Shown: positions 1-4,968, counted from the stretch's first letter. The stretch is DNA of 9,391 nucleotides from Streptosporangiaceae bacterium (GCA_030042885.1 JASHYW010000027.1:1-9391); one strand, 5' to 3'. The notes: generated from the letters alone by a model not told the origin. Program-made: numbers and translations.

Positions 1-324
1 GACCGCGAACGGCCCCACGCCGGCCAGCAGGTTTCCGCAGTTCTGCCGGCCGGAAACCGTGGCCTGGTCCACACCCACCTGCAGGAACAGGTAATCGACG
101 TCGGCATCGGCGCGAGCCGATCTACAGATGACCGCCACCTTGGAGGTCAGCGGGTGCGCCCCGCCGATGCCGTCGATCTGCCGGGCATCCGGACTGCCCA
201 TGATGCGCAGCAGCAGCTCGTCGCGTTCGGCCGGGTCCGCGGGCAGGTCCTCGGCCAGGAAGTAGGCCCCCTTCGACGTGCCGCCCCGCATCAGCATGCA
301 CCGCACCCCGTCATCCGGCGCCAT
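1..324 (-). CDS. galD: 4-oxalomesaconate tautomerase (PrpF family), N-terminal part
   Basis: The first 108 residues are visible; the rest runs off the left edge. PrpF-fold isomerases belong to the diaminopimelate-epimerase superfamily. GalD converts the keto form of 4-oxalomesaconate, made by ring cleavage of gallate, to the enol form used by GalB. Seen: the PrpF signature MRGGTSKGAYF at residues 12-22, GGAHPLTSKVAVI at 54-66 and NCGN at 95-98. From memory, Lys73 and Cys107 are the catalytic pair of Shewanella PrpF; K62 and C96 here are also 34 residues apart in matching motifs. The ATG overlaps the galC stop as TGATG, so translation is probably coupled. PrpF itself (2-methylaconitate isomerase, methylcitrate cycle) is the alternative by sequence. 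The adjacent galC and galB homologues make GalD the better call. Family sure; substrate inferred from context. Confidence 0.85.
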   Translation of the reverse strand, partial: MAPDDGVRCMLMRGGTSKGAYFLAEDLPADPAERDELLLRIMGSPDARQIDGIGGAHPLTSKVAVICRSARADADVDYLFLQVGVDQATVSGRQNCGNLLAGVGPFAV

Positions 325-1046
325 CAGGGTGTCATCTCCACCTGCGGGGTGCGGGCCGCGTAGTCATCGGCGCTGACGAACTCGACGCCGCGGGCGGTGA
401 GCTTGTCCCGCAGGCCGTACAGGTCCAGTCCGAGCTGGCCGCCGGCCAGCGCCTTACGGGTCTGCTCCTCCCTGGCCACCCGGGCCTGTCCCGCGGCCAG
501 CGCCTGGCGGACCTCGCCGCGCGGCACGCACACCACGCCGTCATCGTCGGCGATGATCGCGTCGCCGGGCCGGACGATCTGCCCGCCGACCGATACCGGC
601 ACGTTGACCGCGCCGGGCGTCTCCTTGACCGTACCCTGCGCGCTGACCGCGGCCGACCAGACGCCGAAGCCCATGGCCCGCAGCTCGGCCACGTCCCGGA
701 CGCCGGCCTCGATGACCAGACCGCGGACCCCGCGGGCGGCCAGCGAGGTCGCGAGCAGCTCGCCGAACATCCCGTCCGTGCACGGGGAGGTCGTGGTCAC
801 CACCAGCACATCACCGGCCCGGCACTGTTCCGCCGCCGCGTGGATCATGAAGTTGTCGCCGGGCCAGCACAGCGCGGTGACCGCGGTCCCGCCGATCCGC
901 ATCCCATCCTGGATGGGACGAAGTCCGGGCCCGAGATACCCGGACCTGCCCACGGCCTCGTGCACCGTGGCCACGCCGAGCCCGGTCAGCTGATCGACCA
1001 CGGCCAGGTCCGCGCGCGCCACGCCGGTGACGATCACGCTGCGCAT
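324..1046 (-). CDS. galC: 4-carboxy-4-hydroxy-2-oxoadipate aldolase (RraA/LigK family)
   Basis: A 240-residue class II (metal-dependent) pyruvate aldolase of the HMG/CHA aldolase family, cleaving 4-carboxy-4-hydroxy-2-oxoadipate to pyruvate and oxaloacetate in the cytoplasm. This is the final step of gallate and protocatechuate 4,5-cleavage routes. Seen: PGDNFMIHAA at residues 63-72, GELLATS at 95-101, and the family active-site stretch GLVIEAGVRDV at 109-119. Its R117-D118 match the conserved Arg-Asp that bind pyruvate and metal. The position usually written Asp in VIDAG is Glu112 here. The start is the ATG overlapping the galB stop (TGATG). An open extension to 1280 would overlap galB and lacks family homology. 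Length is normal (about 230-240). RraA-type RNase E inhibitors share the fold, but the GDNFMIH and VRDV context and the neighbours favour the aldolase. Confidence 0.88.
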   Translation of the reverse strand: MRSVIVTGVARADLAVVDQLTGLGVATVHEAVGRSGYLGPGLRPIQDGMRIGGTAVTALCWPGDNFMIHAAAEQCRAGDVLVVTTTSPCTDGMFGELLATSLAARGVRGLVIEAGVRDVAELRAMGFGVWSAAVSAQGTVKETPGAVNVPVSVGGQIVRPGDAIIADDDGVVCVPRGEVRQALAAGQARVAREEQTRKALAGGQLGLDLYGLRDKLTARGVEFVSADDYAARTPQVEMTP

Positions 1047-1777
1047 CAGCTCAGCCTGTCCGTGACCTGCGGGAACACTCGCATGTAAGCCTCTCCCATG
1101 GTGGAGTGCTCCAGGCCGAGGTTCGGCCCGGCGTTGCGTTTGAGCTGCGTGCCGCGCCGCCTGGCCAGGTCGGTGTAGTACTCCCACAGGTGCTGCTGAG
1201 CCGCCATGGCTTCCATGGCCTTGCGCTTGGCCTCGAAGACCGGCGTGATGTCCAGCAGCACCTCCGGCTTGAACCCGCACATCTCCGGCTGGTGCGGCTC
1301 GAACAGGAAGACCGGCGGCGCGCCGATCGGCTCGCCGGGAGCGGGATAGCCGGCCGCCTGGGCCAGCACCCGCGCCCGCAGCGCCATCTGCGCCGCCGCG
1401 GGGTGGTCCCCGTTGTAGGGGTCGGCCAGCGGGTGGGTCAGCACGACCGAGGGACTCACCTGCCGATACACCTCGACGATCCGATGGATTAGCTCATCGG
1501 TCTCGCGCAGCGGGTAGTCCCCGGCGTCGAGGAACTCGATCTCGGCGCCGAGCACCGCAGCGGCGCTGGTCGCCTCGGCCCGGCGCAGCGCCTTGATCTC
1601 GTCCAGCGTCTTGCCCGCCCGCCAGGCGCTCGCCGACTCGCCTCGTTCGCCGTAGGTCAGGCAGAGCACCTGGACCCGGTCGCCCCGCGAGGCGGCCAGC
1701 GCGATCGCTCCTCCGGCCCGCCACACGAAGTCCGCGGCATGCGCGCTGATGACAAGCATGGACTCCCGGGTATTCAC
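1046..1777 (-). CDS. galB: 4-oxalomesaconate hydratase (PIG-L/LmbE fold)
   Basis: A 243-residue PIG-L-family protein. Most members are Zn-dependent N-deacetylases, but GalB of Pseudomonas putida uses this fold to hydrate enol 4-oxalomesaconate to 4-carboxy-4-hydroxy-2-oxoadipate. Seen: the metal motif SAHAADFVWRAGG at residues 11-23. It is AHAAD instead of the AHPDD of typical deacetylases, a substitution I associate with the GalB branch; H13 and D16 are candidate ligands. HPLADPYNGDHP at 115-126 supplies the third His plus D119 and D124. The C-terminal GAPPVFLFEPHQPE is also typical. The start is a GTG at 1777 with Shine-Dalgarno GAGGAGG four bases upstream; the next in-frame ATG is codon 7. 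It lies first among three TGATG-coupled genes, downstream of a GntR-type regulator. A deacetylase is possible by fold; galC and galD next door argue for hydratase. Confidence 0.85.
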   Translation of the reverse strand: MNTRESMLVISAHAADFVWRAGGAIALAASRGDRVQVLCLTYGERGESASAWRAGKTLDEIKALRRAEATSAAAVLGAEIEFLDAGDYPLRETDELIHRIVEVYRQVSPSVVLTHPLADPYNGDHPAAAQMALRARVLAQAAGYPAPGEPIGAPPVFLFEPHQPEMCGFKPEVLLDITPVFEAKRKAMEAMAAQQHLWEYYTDLARRRGTQLKRNAGPNLGLEHSTMGEAYMRVFPQVTDRLS

Positions 1778-1781
1778 AGTG

Positions 1782-1788
1782 CCTCCTC
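1782..1788 (-). promoter_or_regulatory. Strong Shine-Dalgarno of galB
   Basis: GAGGAGG on the minus strand, four bases before the GTG at 1777. It supports GTG as the start over the ATG at codon 7. It is also the third copy of a GAGGAGG that ends each repeat unit in the leader. Confidence 0.7.
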
Positions 1789-1896
1789 AGATGTTCGCCG
1801 CCATCCGCAAGCCCTGCGGGCCACCGGCCGCTCGCGCGGCCCGCAAGGGGCCATGCTCGCTGGCCGGTACCTGATGGCGTCTCACGGGGCCTCCTC
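1789..1896 (-). repeat. Leader repeat unit 2 (108 bp) with a 46-bp insert
   Basis: Second imperfect copy of the leader unit. It has the same GAGGAGGCCCCGTGAGACGC beginning and the same CGGCGAACATCT end as unit 1, but is 46 bp longer because of an internal segment holding a strong hairpin. It copies the regulator's terminal codons and stop without the regulator's reading frame before them, so it looks like a local duplication, not shared ancestry of two genes. A 32-codon frame with good Shine-Dalgarno spacing (GTG at 1885, TGA at 1787) fills it and stops at the galB ribosome site. Confidence 0.85.
1812..1849 (-). promoter_or_regulatory. Stable hairpin in the galB leader
   Basis: Inverted arms TGCGGGCC (1815-1822) and GGCCCGCA (1838-1845) pair over 8 bp with a 15-nt loop. 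CCC at 1812-1814 and GGG at 1847-1849 extend the stem past one bulged base. A competing internal stem, GGCCGC–GCGGCC around a GCGA tetraloop on the minus strand (1826-1841), shares bases with it. No T-tract follows, so it is not a classic intrinsic terminator. It sits about 25 bases before the galB Shine-Dalgarno, where it could affect read-through, RNA stability or translation. The structure is seen; the role is a guess. Confidence 0.5.
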
Positions 1897-1958
1897 AGAT
1901 GTTCGCCGTCATCCGCAAGCCCTGCGGGCCACCGGATGGCGTCTCACGGGGCCTCCTC
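1897..1958 (-). repeat. Leader repeat unit 1 (62 bp), includes the regulator's stop codon
   Basis: Read on the minus strand, this unit starts with GAGGAGGCCCCGTGAGACGC, which contains the last codons and TGA of the GntR gene, and ends with CGGCGAACATCT. Its first 24 bp (1935-1958) recur exactly at 1873-1896. Its last part (1889-1935 on plus) matches 1781-1827 with one mismatch in 47 (T1909 versus C1801). After GAGGAGG and four bases there is a GTG overlapping the regulator's TGA, opening a 12-codon frame that stops at 1909. Confidence 0.85.
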
Positions 1959-2618
1959 GGTGTCGCGCAGGGCGGTGATGACACTGCTCAGGTGGCGCCG
2001 GGTCGCTTCCTCGGCCTCGGCGGGACGCCGGTCGGCGATCGCGGAGATCATCGCCAGGTGCTCGGGCAGCGACGCCTGCGTGCGGCCGGGGCGCAGCGAC
2101 AGCTGAAACTGATGCCGGACCAGCTGCCCGTTCAGCCGCTCGAGCAGGCCAGCCGCGACCGTCTGGGCCGAGATCTCCCGTATCAGCCGGTGCAGCTCAT
2201 GATTGAGAGCCGAGTACTTCAGCGGCTCACCGTCCGCGACGCTGCCTTCCATCCCCTCGCCCAGTCGGCGCAGCCGGGCGGCCTGCGACTCGGTGATCCG
2301 CTCGGCCGCCTTGGCGGCGCACAGTCCTTCCAGTGCCATCCGGCACTCGGTGATGGCGATCGCCTCGTCCAGGGTGACGGCCCGGACTCGCGCGCCACGG
2401 TTAGGTATCCGTTCGACCAGGCCTTCGGCGGCCAGGTCGAACAGCGCCGCCCGCAGGCTGGCCCGGGTTACGGCGAGCATCCCCGCCAGCTCCTCTTCCA
2501 CCAGGCGCTGCCCGGGGGCCATGTCCCCGGCGAGGATCGCTTGCCGCAGCCGCTCGGCCGCCAGCTGCCGCCCCGGCTCGCCGGCCAGCACCGGCGCCGC
2601 GCCTGCCTGCGCCCGCAC
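1944..2618 (-). CDS. GntR-family regulator, FCD subfamily
   Basis: A 224-residue transcription factor with a GntR winged helix-turn-helix at about residues 17-82 (LRQAILAGDMAPGQRLVEEE, then VTRASLRAALFDLAAEGLV, wing NRGARV) and an all-helical FCD effector domain at about 88-215. FCD metal-site candidates are H140 (with N139 where Asp is usual), H187 in EHL and H209 in RRHL, so metal binding may lack its acidic ligand. FCD regulators usually respond to organic acids. Here the likely ligand is an intermediate of the galBCD pathway, and the likely role is repressor of galBCD and of itself (inference). I chose the GTG at 2618 because a promoter places the transcript start there and family homology begins just after. 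The frame stays open upstream to 2759, but that part contains the promoter. It lies 166 bp upstream of galB on the same strand; its stop is inside repeat unit 1. Confidence 0.85.
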   Translation of the reverse strand: MRAQAGAAPVLAGEPGRQLAAERLRQAILAGDMAPGQRLVEEELAGMLAVTRASLRAALFDLAAEGLVERIPNRGARVRAVTLDEAIAITECRMALEGLCAAKAAERITESQAARLRRLGEGMEGSVADGEPLKYSALNHELHRLIREISAQTVAAGLLERLNGQLVRHQFQLSLRPGRTQASLPEHLAMISAIADRRPAEAEEATRRHLSSVITALRDTEEAP

Positions 2619-2624
2619 GGGCCG

Positions 2625-2654
2625 ATCGTAGAAAATGTCCAACAAAATTGTCAA
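2625..2654 (-). promoter_or_regulatory. Leaderless promoter of the GntR regulator
   Basis: On the minus strand, a consensus -35 TTGACA (2654-2649), 18-bp spacer and -10 TACGAT (2630-2625) are followed after six bases by the GTG at 2618, so the predicted mRNA would begin at or next to the start codon. The A/T-rich block stands out sharply from the surrounding GC-rich sequence. It probably also drives galBCD by read-through, since no separate galB promoter is evident. Confidence 0.7.
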
Positions 2655-2659
2655 CAATT
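2646..2659. promoter_or_regulatory. Operator palindrome over the GntR promoter -35 box
   Basis: AATTGTCAACAATT is a palindrome with perfect 6-bp arms around a CA centre, and it covers the -35 hexamer. FCD-type GntR factors favour TTGT/ACAA half-sites a few bases apart, so this is a plausible autoregulatory operator. A second, looser site, AAATGTCCAACAAAA, at about 2633-2647 lies in the spacer ten or so bases away and could bind a second dimer. Confidence 0.6.
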
Positions 2660-2770
2660 GCCCGCACGCAGGAGATCCATGCCGGCAGCCAGTAGAGCCT
2701 CCACGCCAGGTCCACGATCTGGTCCAGCGTCTTGATCCAACCTCTATGCTCGGGGTCAAGGTTCTGCAGC

Positions 2771-2775
2771 GGAGG
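2771..2775 (+). promoter_or_regulatory. Shine-Dalgarno that sets the start of the unrecognised gene
   Basis: GGAGG is seven bases before a GTG at 2783, but 13 before the in-frame ATG at 2789. This favours GTG by two codons. A possible -10, TATGCT (2745-2750), lies upstream, with no good -35. Confidence 0.4.
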
Positions 2776-2782
2776 CGGTGGG

Positions 2783-3259
2783 GTGATCATGACGTACTCC
2801 TGGCCGGGGCCAGTGCCGCCCGGGGGACGTCGGGGGACCATCACGCTGATCCGCTGCGTCGGCTGCGGAGGGCCGCTGTTCCACACGAAGACCAAAGGCC
2901 AGCCACGGCAAGAGGACCACCAGCAGGGTTGCGAAGCCTTCATCAGGGCCATCCGGGCCATGCGATACGTCGACGAGCTCAAGCGGTCCGCAGCGGAGTC
3001 AGCGGGGACCTGGACCCGCACCCGGAGGTGGCGCAGCTACGTGCGGGAAAGCGCGAAGAAACTGTCCGTAGCGGCGTGCGAGAGTGACCCGGTCGCCGCG
3101 ATCAGCGCCCTTGGCCACTCCTATCAGGCCGAATGCCAGACGGGCGGCAAACGAGTCAAGAGGACAGAGCAGACAGAAATGGCGGAAATGCTGATGCGGG
3201 CCTGCCGGCAGTTGGCCCTGGGGCAGGATCCGGCGCCGGTCGCCCGCCGCCCCATATAG
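2783..3259 (+). CDS. Unrecognised protein with a Cys/His cluster, possible zinc site
   Basis: A 158-residue protein I cannot assign to a family. Near the N-terminus (about residues 20-50) it has CVGCGGPLFH followed by HQQGC, a CxxC plus His and Cys spacing that could bind zinc. The rest is charged and probably helical, with many Arg and Lys (LKRSAAESAG, YVRESAKKLS, GGKRVKRTEQ), which would suit a nucleic-acid-binding or regulatory protein, but that is speculation. It has no signal peptide or membrane segment. Codon use is less G/C-biased at third positions than in neighbours (GAA, AAA, CGA, ACA, ATA and AGT occur), consistent with recent acquisition. It points away from the GntR gene and runs into the truncated phosphotransferase stub, end to end. 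GTG 2783 is chosen for its ribosome site; ATG 2789 is the alternative. That it is a real gene is probable, not certain. Confidence 0.55.
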   Translation: MIMTYSWPGPVPPGGRRGTITLIRCVGCGGPLFHTKTKGQPRQEDHQQGCEAFIRAIRAMRYVDELKRSAAESAGTWTRTRRWRSYVRESAKKLSVAACESDPVAAISALGHSYQAECQTGGKRVKRTEQTEMAEMLMRACRQLALGQDPAPVARRPI

Positions 3260-3263
3260 CCAG

Positions 3264-3485
3264 GCGGCCCGCCAGGACCGTCGGCCGGGTGTCCCCGAGC
3301 CAGGCCTTGCCGTCCAGGTCATCGACCGTGACGAACCAGCGTCGTCCCGCGCCGGCCCATACCGCCCAGTGGTAGCTTCCGCCGCCGACCGCCGCGTACC
3401 GCATGGCCGCGGCGTCGATCCGCCAGCCGTCGGCCAGCGCGAGCCTCAGGTCGCGCTCCCCGACCCCGGCCGGCCTGTCCCTCAC
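3264..3485 (-). pseudogene. Phosphotransferase (APH-like) gene, truncated to its N-terminus
   Basis: The first ~74 codons, from a GTG at 3485, resemble the start of actinobacterial aminoglycoside-phosphotransferase-like proteins. GWRIDAAAMRYAAVGGGSYH at residues 20-39 fits the glycine-rich N-lobe strand, and RRWFVTVDDLDGKAWLGDTR at 48-67 is the conserved strand with the ATP-site lysine region. These proteins normally have about 250-330 residues with a catalytic HGD..N motif; neither that motif nor any C-lobe is present. After about 3264 the frame stays open to 3156, but the sequence is low-complexity, unrelated to the family, and antisense to the 3' end of the plus-strand gene. No continuation was found in the other minus frames. 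It starts 43 bp downstream of the serpin stop on the same strand. It is called a remnant, not a functional kinase. Confidence 0.6.
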
Positions 3486-3528
3486 GGCGCCCCGGGCCAG
3501 GCCGCGACCCCCGGCACCGGGCCCGTCA

Positions 3529-4719
3529 TCACTGCGATCGCGGGTGGCTGACCTGGCCGACGAACAGCGGCAGGCCGGTCGGGGTGTGGATGATCGCGAA
3601 CAGGAACGGCCGGTCGACGATCATCGTGACCGGCGGAGGGGTCCGCCGCATGGCCATCGCGTGGAAGACCACCGCGGTAGCCGCGGCCGCTTCGGTTCCC
3701 TTCTCGTCGACGTCGACGTACGCCTTGTGCGCGACCGCGCTGATCCGCAGCCGTTCGGCCTCGGTGATGCCGCTGAAGTCTGCCCGGCGGCTGAAGGCCT
3801 CCGACACGCCGAGCCGCCTCAGCACCGGGATGAGATCGAACGCGGCCTCCAGCCGGAACCTCGGCATGGACAGCGTGACCTGGTGGCTGGACGCGCCGGC
3901 CAGCAGGCCGCGCAGGCCGCCCGCGGCGATCACGGGATCAAGCGCCGCCAGCGGCCCGTCCGGCAGCACCACCGCCATGGCCAGGCCGCCGTCCCTGTAG
4001 GGCAGCACGGCCGCCTGGTATCCGTCACCGCGCCGGTAGGCCCGCGCCGCGGTGCCGCGCATCATCGGCACGTTCAGGGCTGACCCGCCCGGGCCGTCCG
4101 GGTAGAACGGCGCGTCGCGCGTGGCATTCTCGGGAAACGGCTCGGTCCAGGCGGCCTTCAGGTATATCGCGCTGCTGAGCACCAGCCGGGTGTCGGCGTC
4201 GACCGAGTGCGGCGGCAGCAGCCCGGTGATCTTGCCCGCGGTCTGCTCGGCGATCACGCGGTTGATCTCGCTCCGCGCCGCCTCTGGTGCCGCGGCGAAG
4301 TCGGCGTCCACGACCGACGCCGCCGCGGCAGCTAGCAGTTCGGCAGTGAACCCTGGCTCCAGCGGCAGGCCGGACTGTACCCACATCATGCTGGGGGCCC
4401 GGAAGGTCACCGATCCGCCCGCCGCCACGTCGTTGACCACGGCCGATACCGCGCGTAGTCCCTCGGCCGCCGCATCCGGCGATCCGTGCAGGGCTCTGGC
4501 CAGTTCCGCCGCCGTCCGGCCGCGCGCTCCGCACAGTGCCATCCGCAGCGCGCTGGCCACGCTCACCGGGGAGAACACAGTGTCCGCGGCATCCTCGCTG
4601 AGCAGCCGGTACAGATCCGCTCCGAATGCGTCGTCCGCTGCCGTCACCCCGGCCGCCGCTCCCTCTGGCGTGGGCGGGGACGCGGGCGGCGTGTTCGCCG
4701 TGGCTGGTTCTTCGTCCAT
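3529..4719 (-). CDS. Serpin, inhibitory-type serine protease inhibitor
   Basis: A complete 396-residue serpin, a suicide inhibitor that traps serine (sometimes cysteine) proteases by inserting its cleaved loop into sheet A. Seen: FSPVSVASALRMAL at residues 49-62, LVLSSAIYLKAAWTEPF at 179-195, the breach/hinge segment AYVDVDEKGTEAAAATA at 333-349, and the C-terminal DRPFLFAIIHTPTGLPLFVG at 369-388. The Ala-rich hinge (T342 at P14, small residues P12-P9) marks an inhibitor, not a non-inhibitory relative. Counting from E339 as P17 puts P1-P1' at M355-A356, suggesting an elastase- or chymotrypsin-like target; the loop is about five residues longer than in antitrypsin, so R358 or R359 cannot be excluded. 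The N-terminus is short and Pro/Ala-rich with no signal peptide, so it probably acts in the cytoplasm. ATG 4719 was chosen; GGAGG is 13 bases upstream, rather far. Two stops (TGATGA) end it. Confidence 0.92.
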   Translation of the reverse strand: MDEEPATANTPPASPPTPEGAAAGVTAADDAFGADLYRLLSEDAADTVFSPVSVASALRMALCGARGRTAAELARALHGSPDAAAEGLRAVSAVVNDVAAGGSVTFRAPSMMWVQSGLPLEPGFTAELLAAAAASVVDADFAAAPEAARSEINRVIAEQTAGKITGLLPPHSVDADTRLVLSSAIYLKAAWTEPFPENATRDAPFYPDGPGGSALNVPMMRGTAARAYRRGDGYQAAVLPYRDGGLAMAVVLPDGPLAALDPVIAAGGLRGLLAGASSHQVTLSMPRFRLEAAFDLIPVLRRLGVSEAFSRRADFSGITEAERLRISAVAHKAYVDVDEKGTEAAAATAVVFHAMAMRRTPPPVTMIVDRPFLFAIIHTPTGLPLFVGQVSHPRSQ

Positions 4720-4815
4720 CGCCTGTTCGTACCCTCCGCCCACCATCCGATCACACGCCAAGCCGCCACAGCCCTTTACCCGGCCGTGAACGACAAGGAA
4801 ATCATGTACGGGGGC

Positions 4816-4837
4816 CATCGTGGGCCGTGACACGATG
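4816..4837. promoter_or_regulatory. Inverted repeat in the divergent gap upstream of the serpin
   Basis: CATCGTG (4816-4822) and CACGATG (4831-4837) are perfect 7-bp inverted arms with an 8-bp spacer. They lie between the minus-strand serpin start and the plus-strand small frame. It could be an operator; no regulator is assigned. The right arm includes CACGAT, which sits six bases before the ATG at 4843, like a leaderless -10. Confidence 0.35.
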
Positions 4838-4842
4838 ACCCC

Positions 4843-4968
4843 ATGGGCTGGTTCACCACGAGAGCGACCACCGAATTCCTGGCCGAGGCGGCCCAGGGTG
4901 GCCGGCCAGCGGGACCGGGACCTGCTTCGAGCCGTGCCACGCCGCGGCGCGCTAGGCTGCACCGGTGA
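4843..4968 (+). pseudogene. Short frame resembling the beginning of a GNAT acetyltransferase gene
   Basis: A 41-codon frame from an ATG at 4843. Its first ~17 residues, MGWFTTRATTEFLAEAA, look like the N-terminus of a class of actinobacterial GNAT-family acetyltransferases (pattern M-x-W-x-T-x-x-x-x-x-F-L-A-x-A). The rest is Pro/Arg/Ala-rich and does not follow the family, and nothing like the acetyl-CoA-binding motif appears before the stop. Its TGA overlaps the GTG of the next gene (GTGA), so it could still work as a translated leader. The simplest reading is a gene stub left by a deletion. The family resemblance is from memory and short, hence low confidence. Confidence 0.3.
4953..4958 (+). 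promoter_or_regulatory. -10 element for a leaderless start
   Basis: TAGGCT is followed by exactly six bases and the GTG at 4965, the same geometry as the GntR promoter. There is no Shine-Dalgarno before this GTG, which supports leaderless transcription. No convincing -35 was seen. Confidence 0.5.

Noticed and set aside
1..324. PrpF of the 2-methylcitrate cycle
   Set aside because: No prpC, prpB or acnD is nearby; overlap with galC and proximity to galB favour GalD, although sequence alone cannot exclude PrpF.
902..918. Odd perfect palindrome TCCCATCC-T-GGATGGGA
   Set aside because: It lies inside galC where it encodes the conserved RPIQDGMR segment; coding constraint explains it and no regulatory context is seen.
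1047..1280. Upstream extension of the galC frame
   Set aside because: It overlaps galB completely and lacks family homology; the ATG at 1046 in the TGATG overlap fits the aldolase length.
1781..1958. Possible CRISPR or REP-type array
   Set aside because: There are only two units, of unequal length, with no regular spacers; they contain the regulator's stop codon and look like a local duplication.
2619..2759. N-terminal extension of the GntR regulator
   Set aside because: The segment contains the -35/-10 promoter and the operator palindrome, and GntR homology starts after 2618.
3156..3263. C-terminal continuation of the phosphotransferase-like frame
   Set aside because: The frame is open, but the residues are Gly/Pro-rich without kinase motifs and lie antisense to the 3' end of the plus-strand gene.
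4720..4962. N-terminal extension of the serpin to 4962
   Set aside because: The extra residues are Arg/Ser-rich with no serpin homology or signal peptide, and the region holds the inverted repeat and start signals of the opposite strand.
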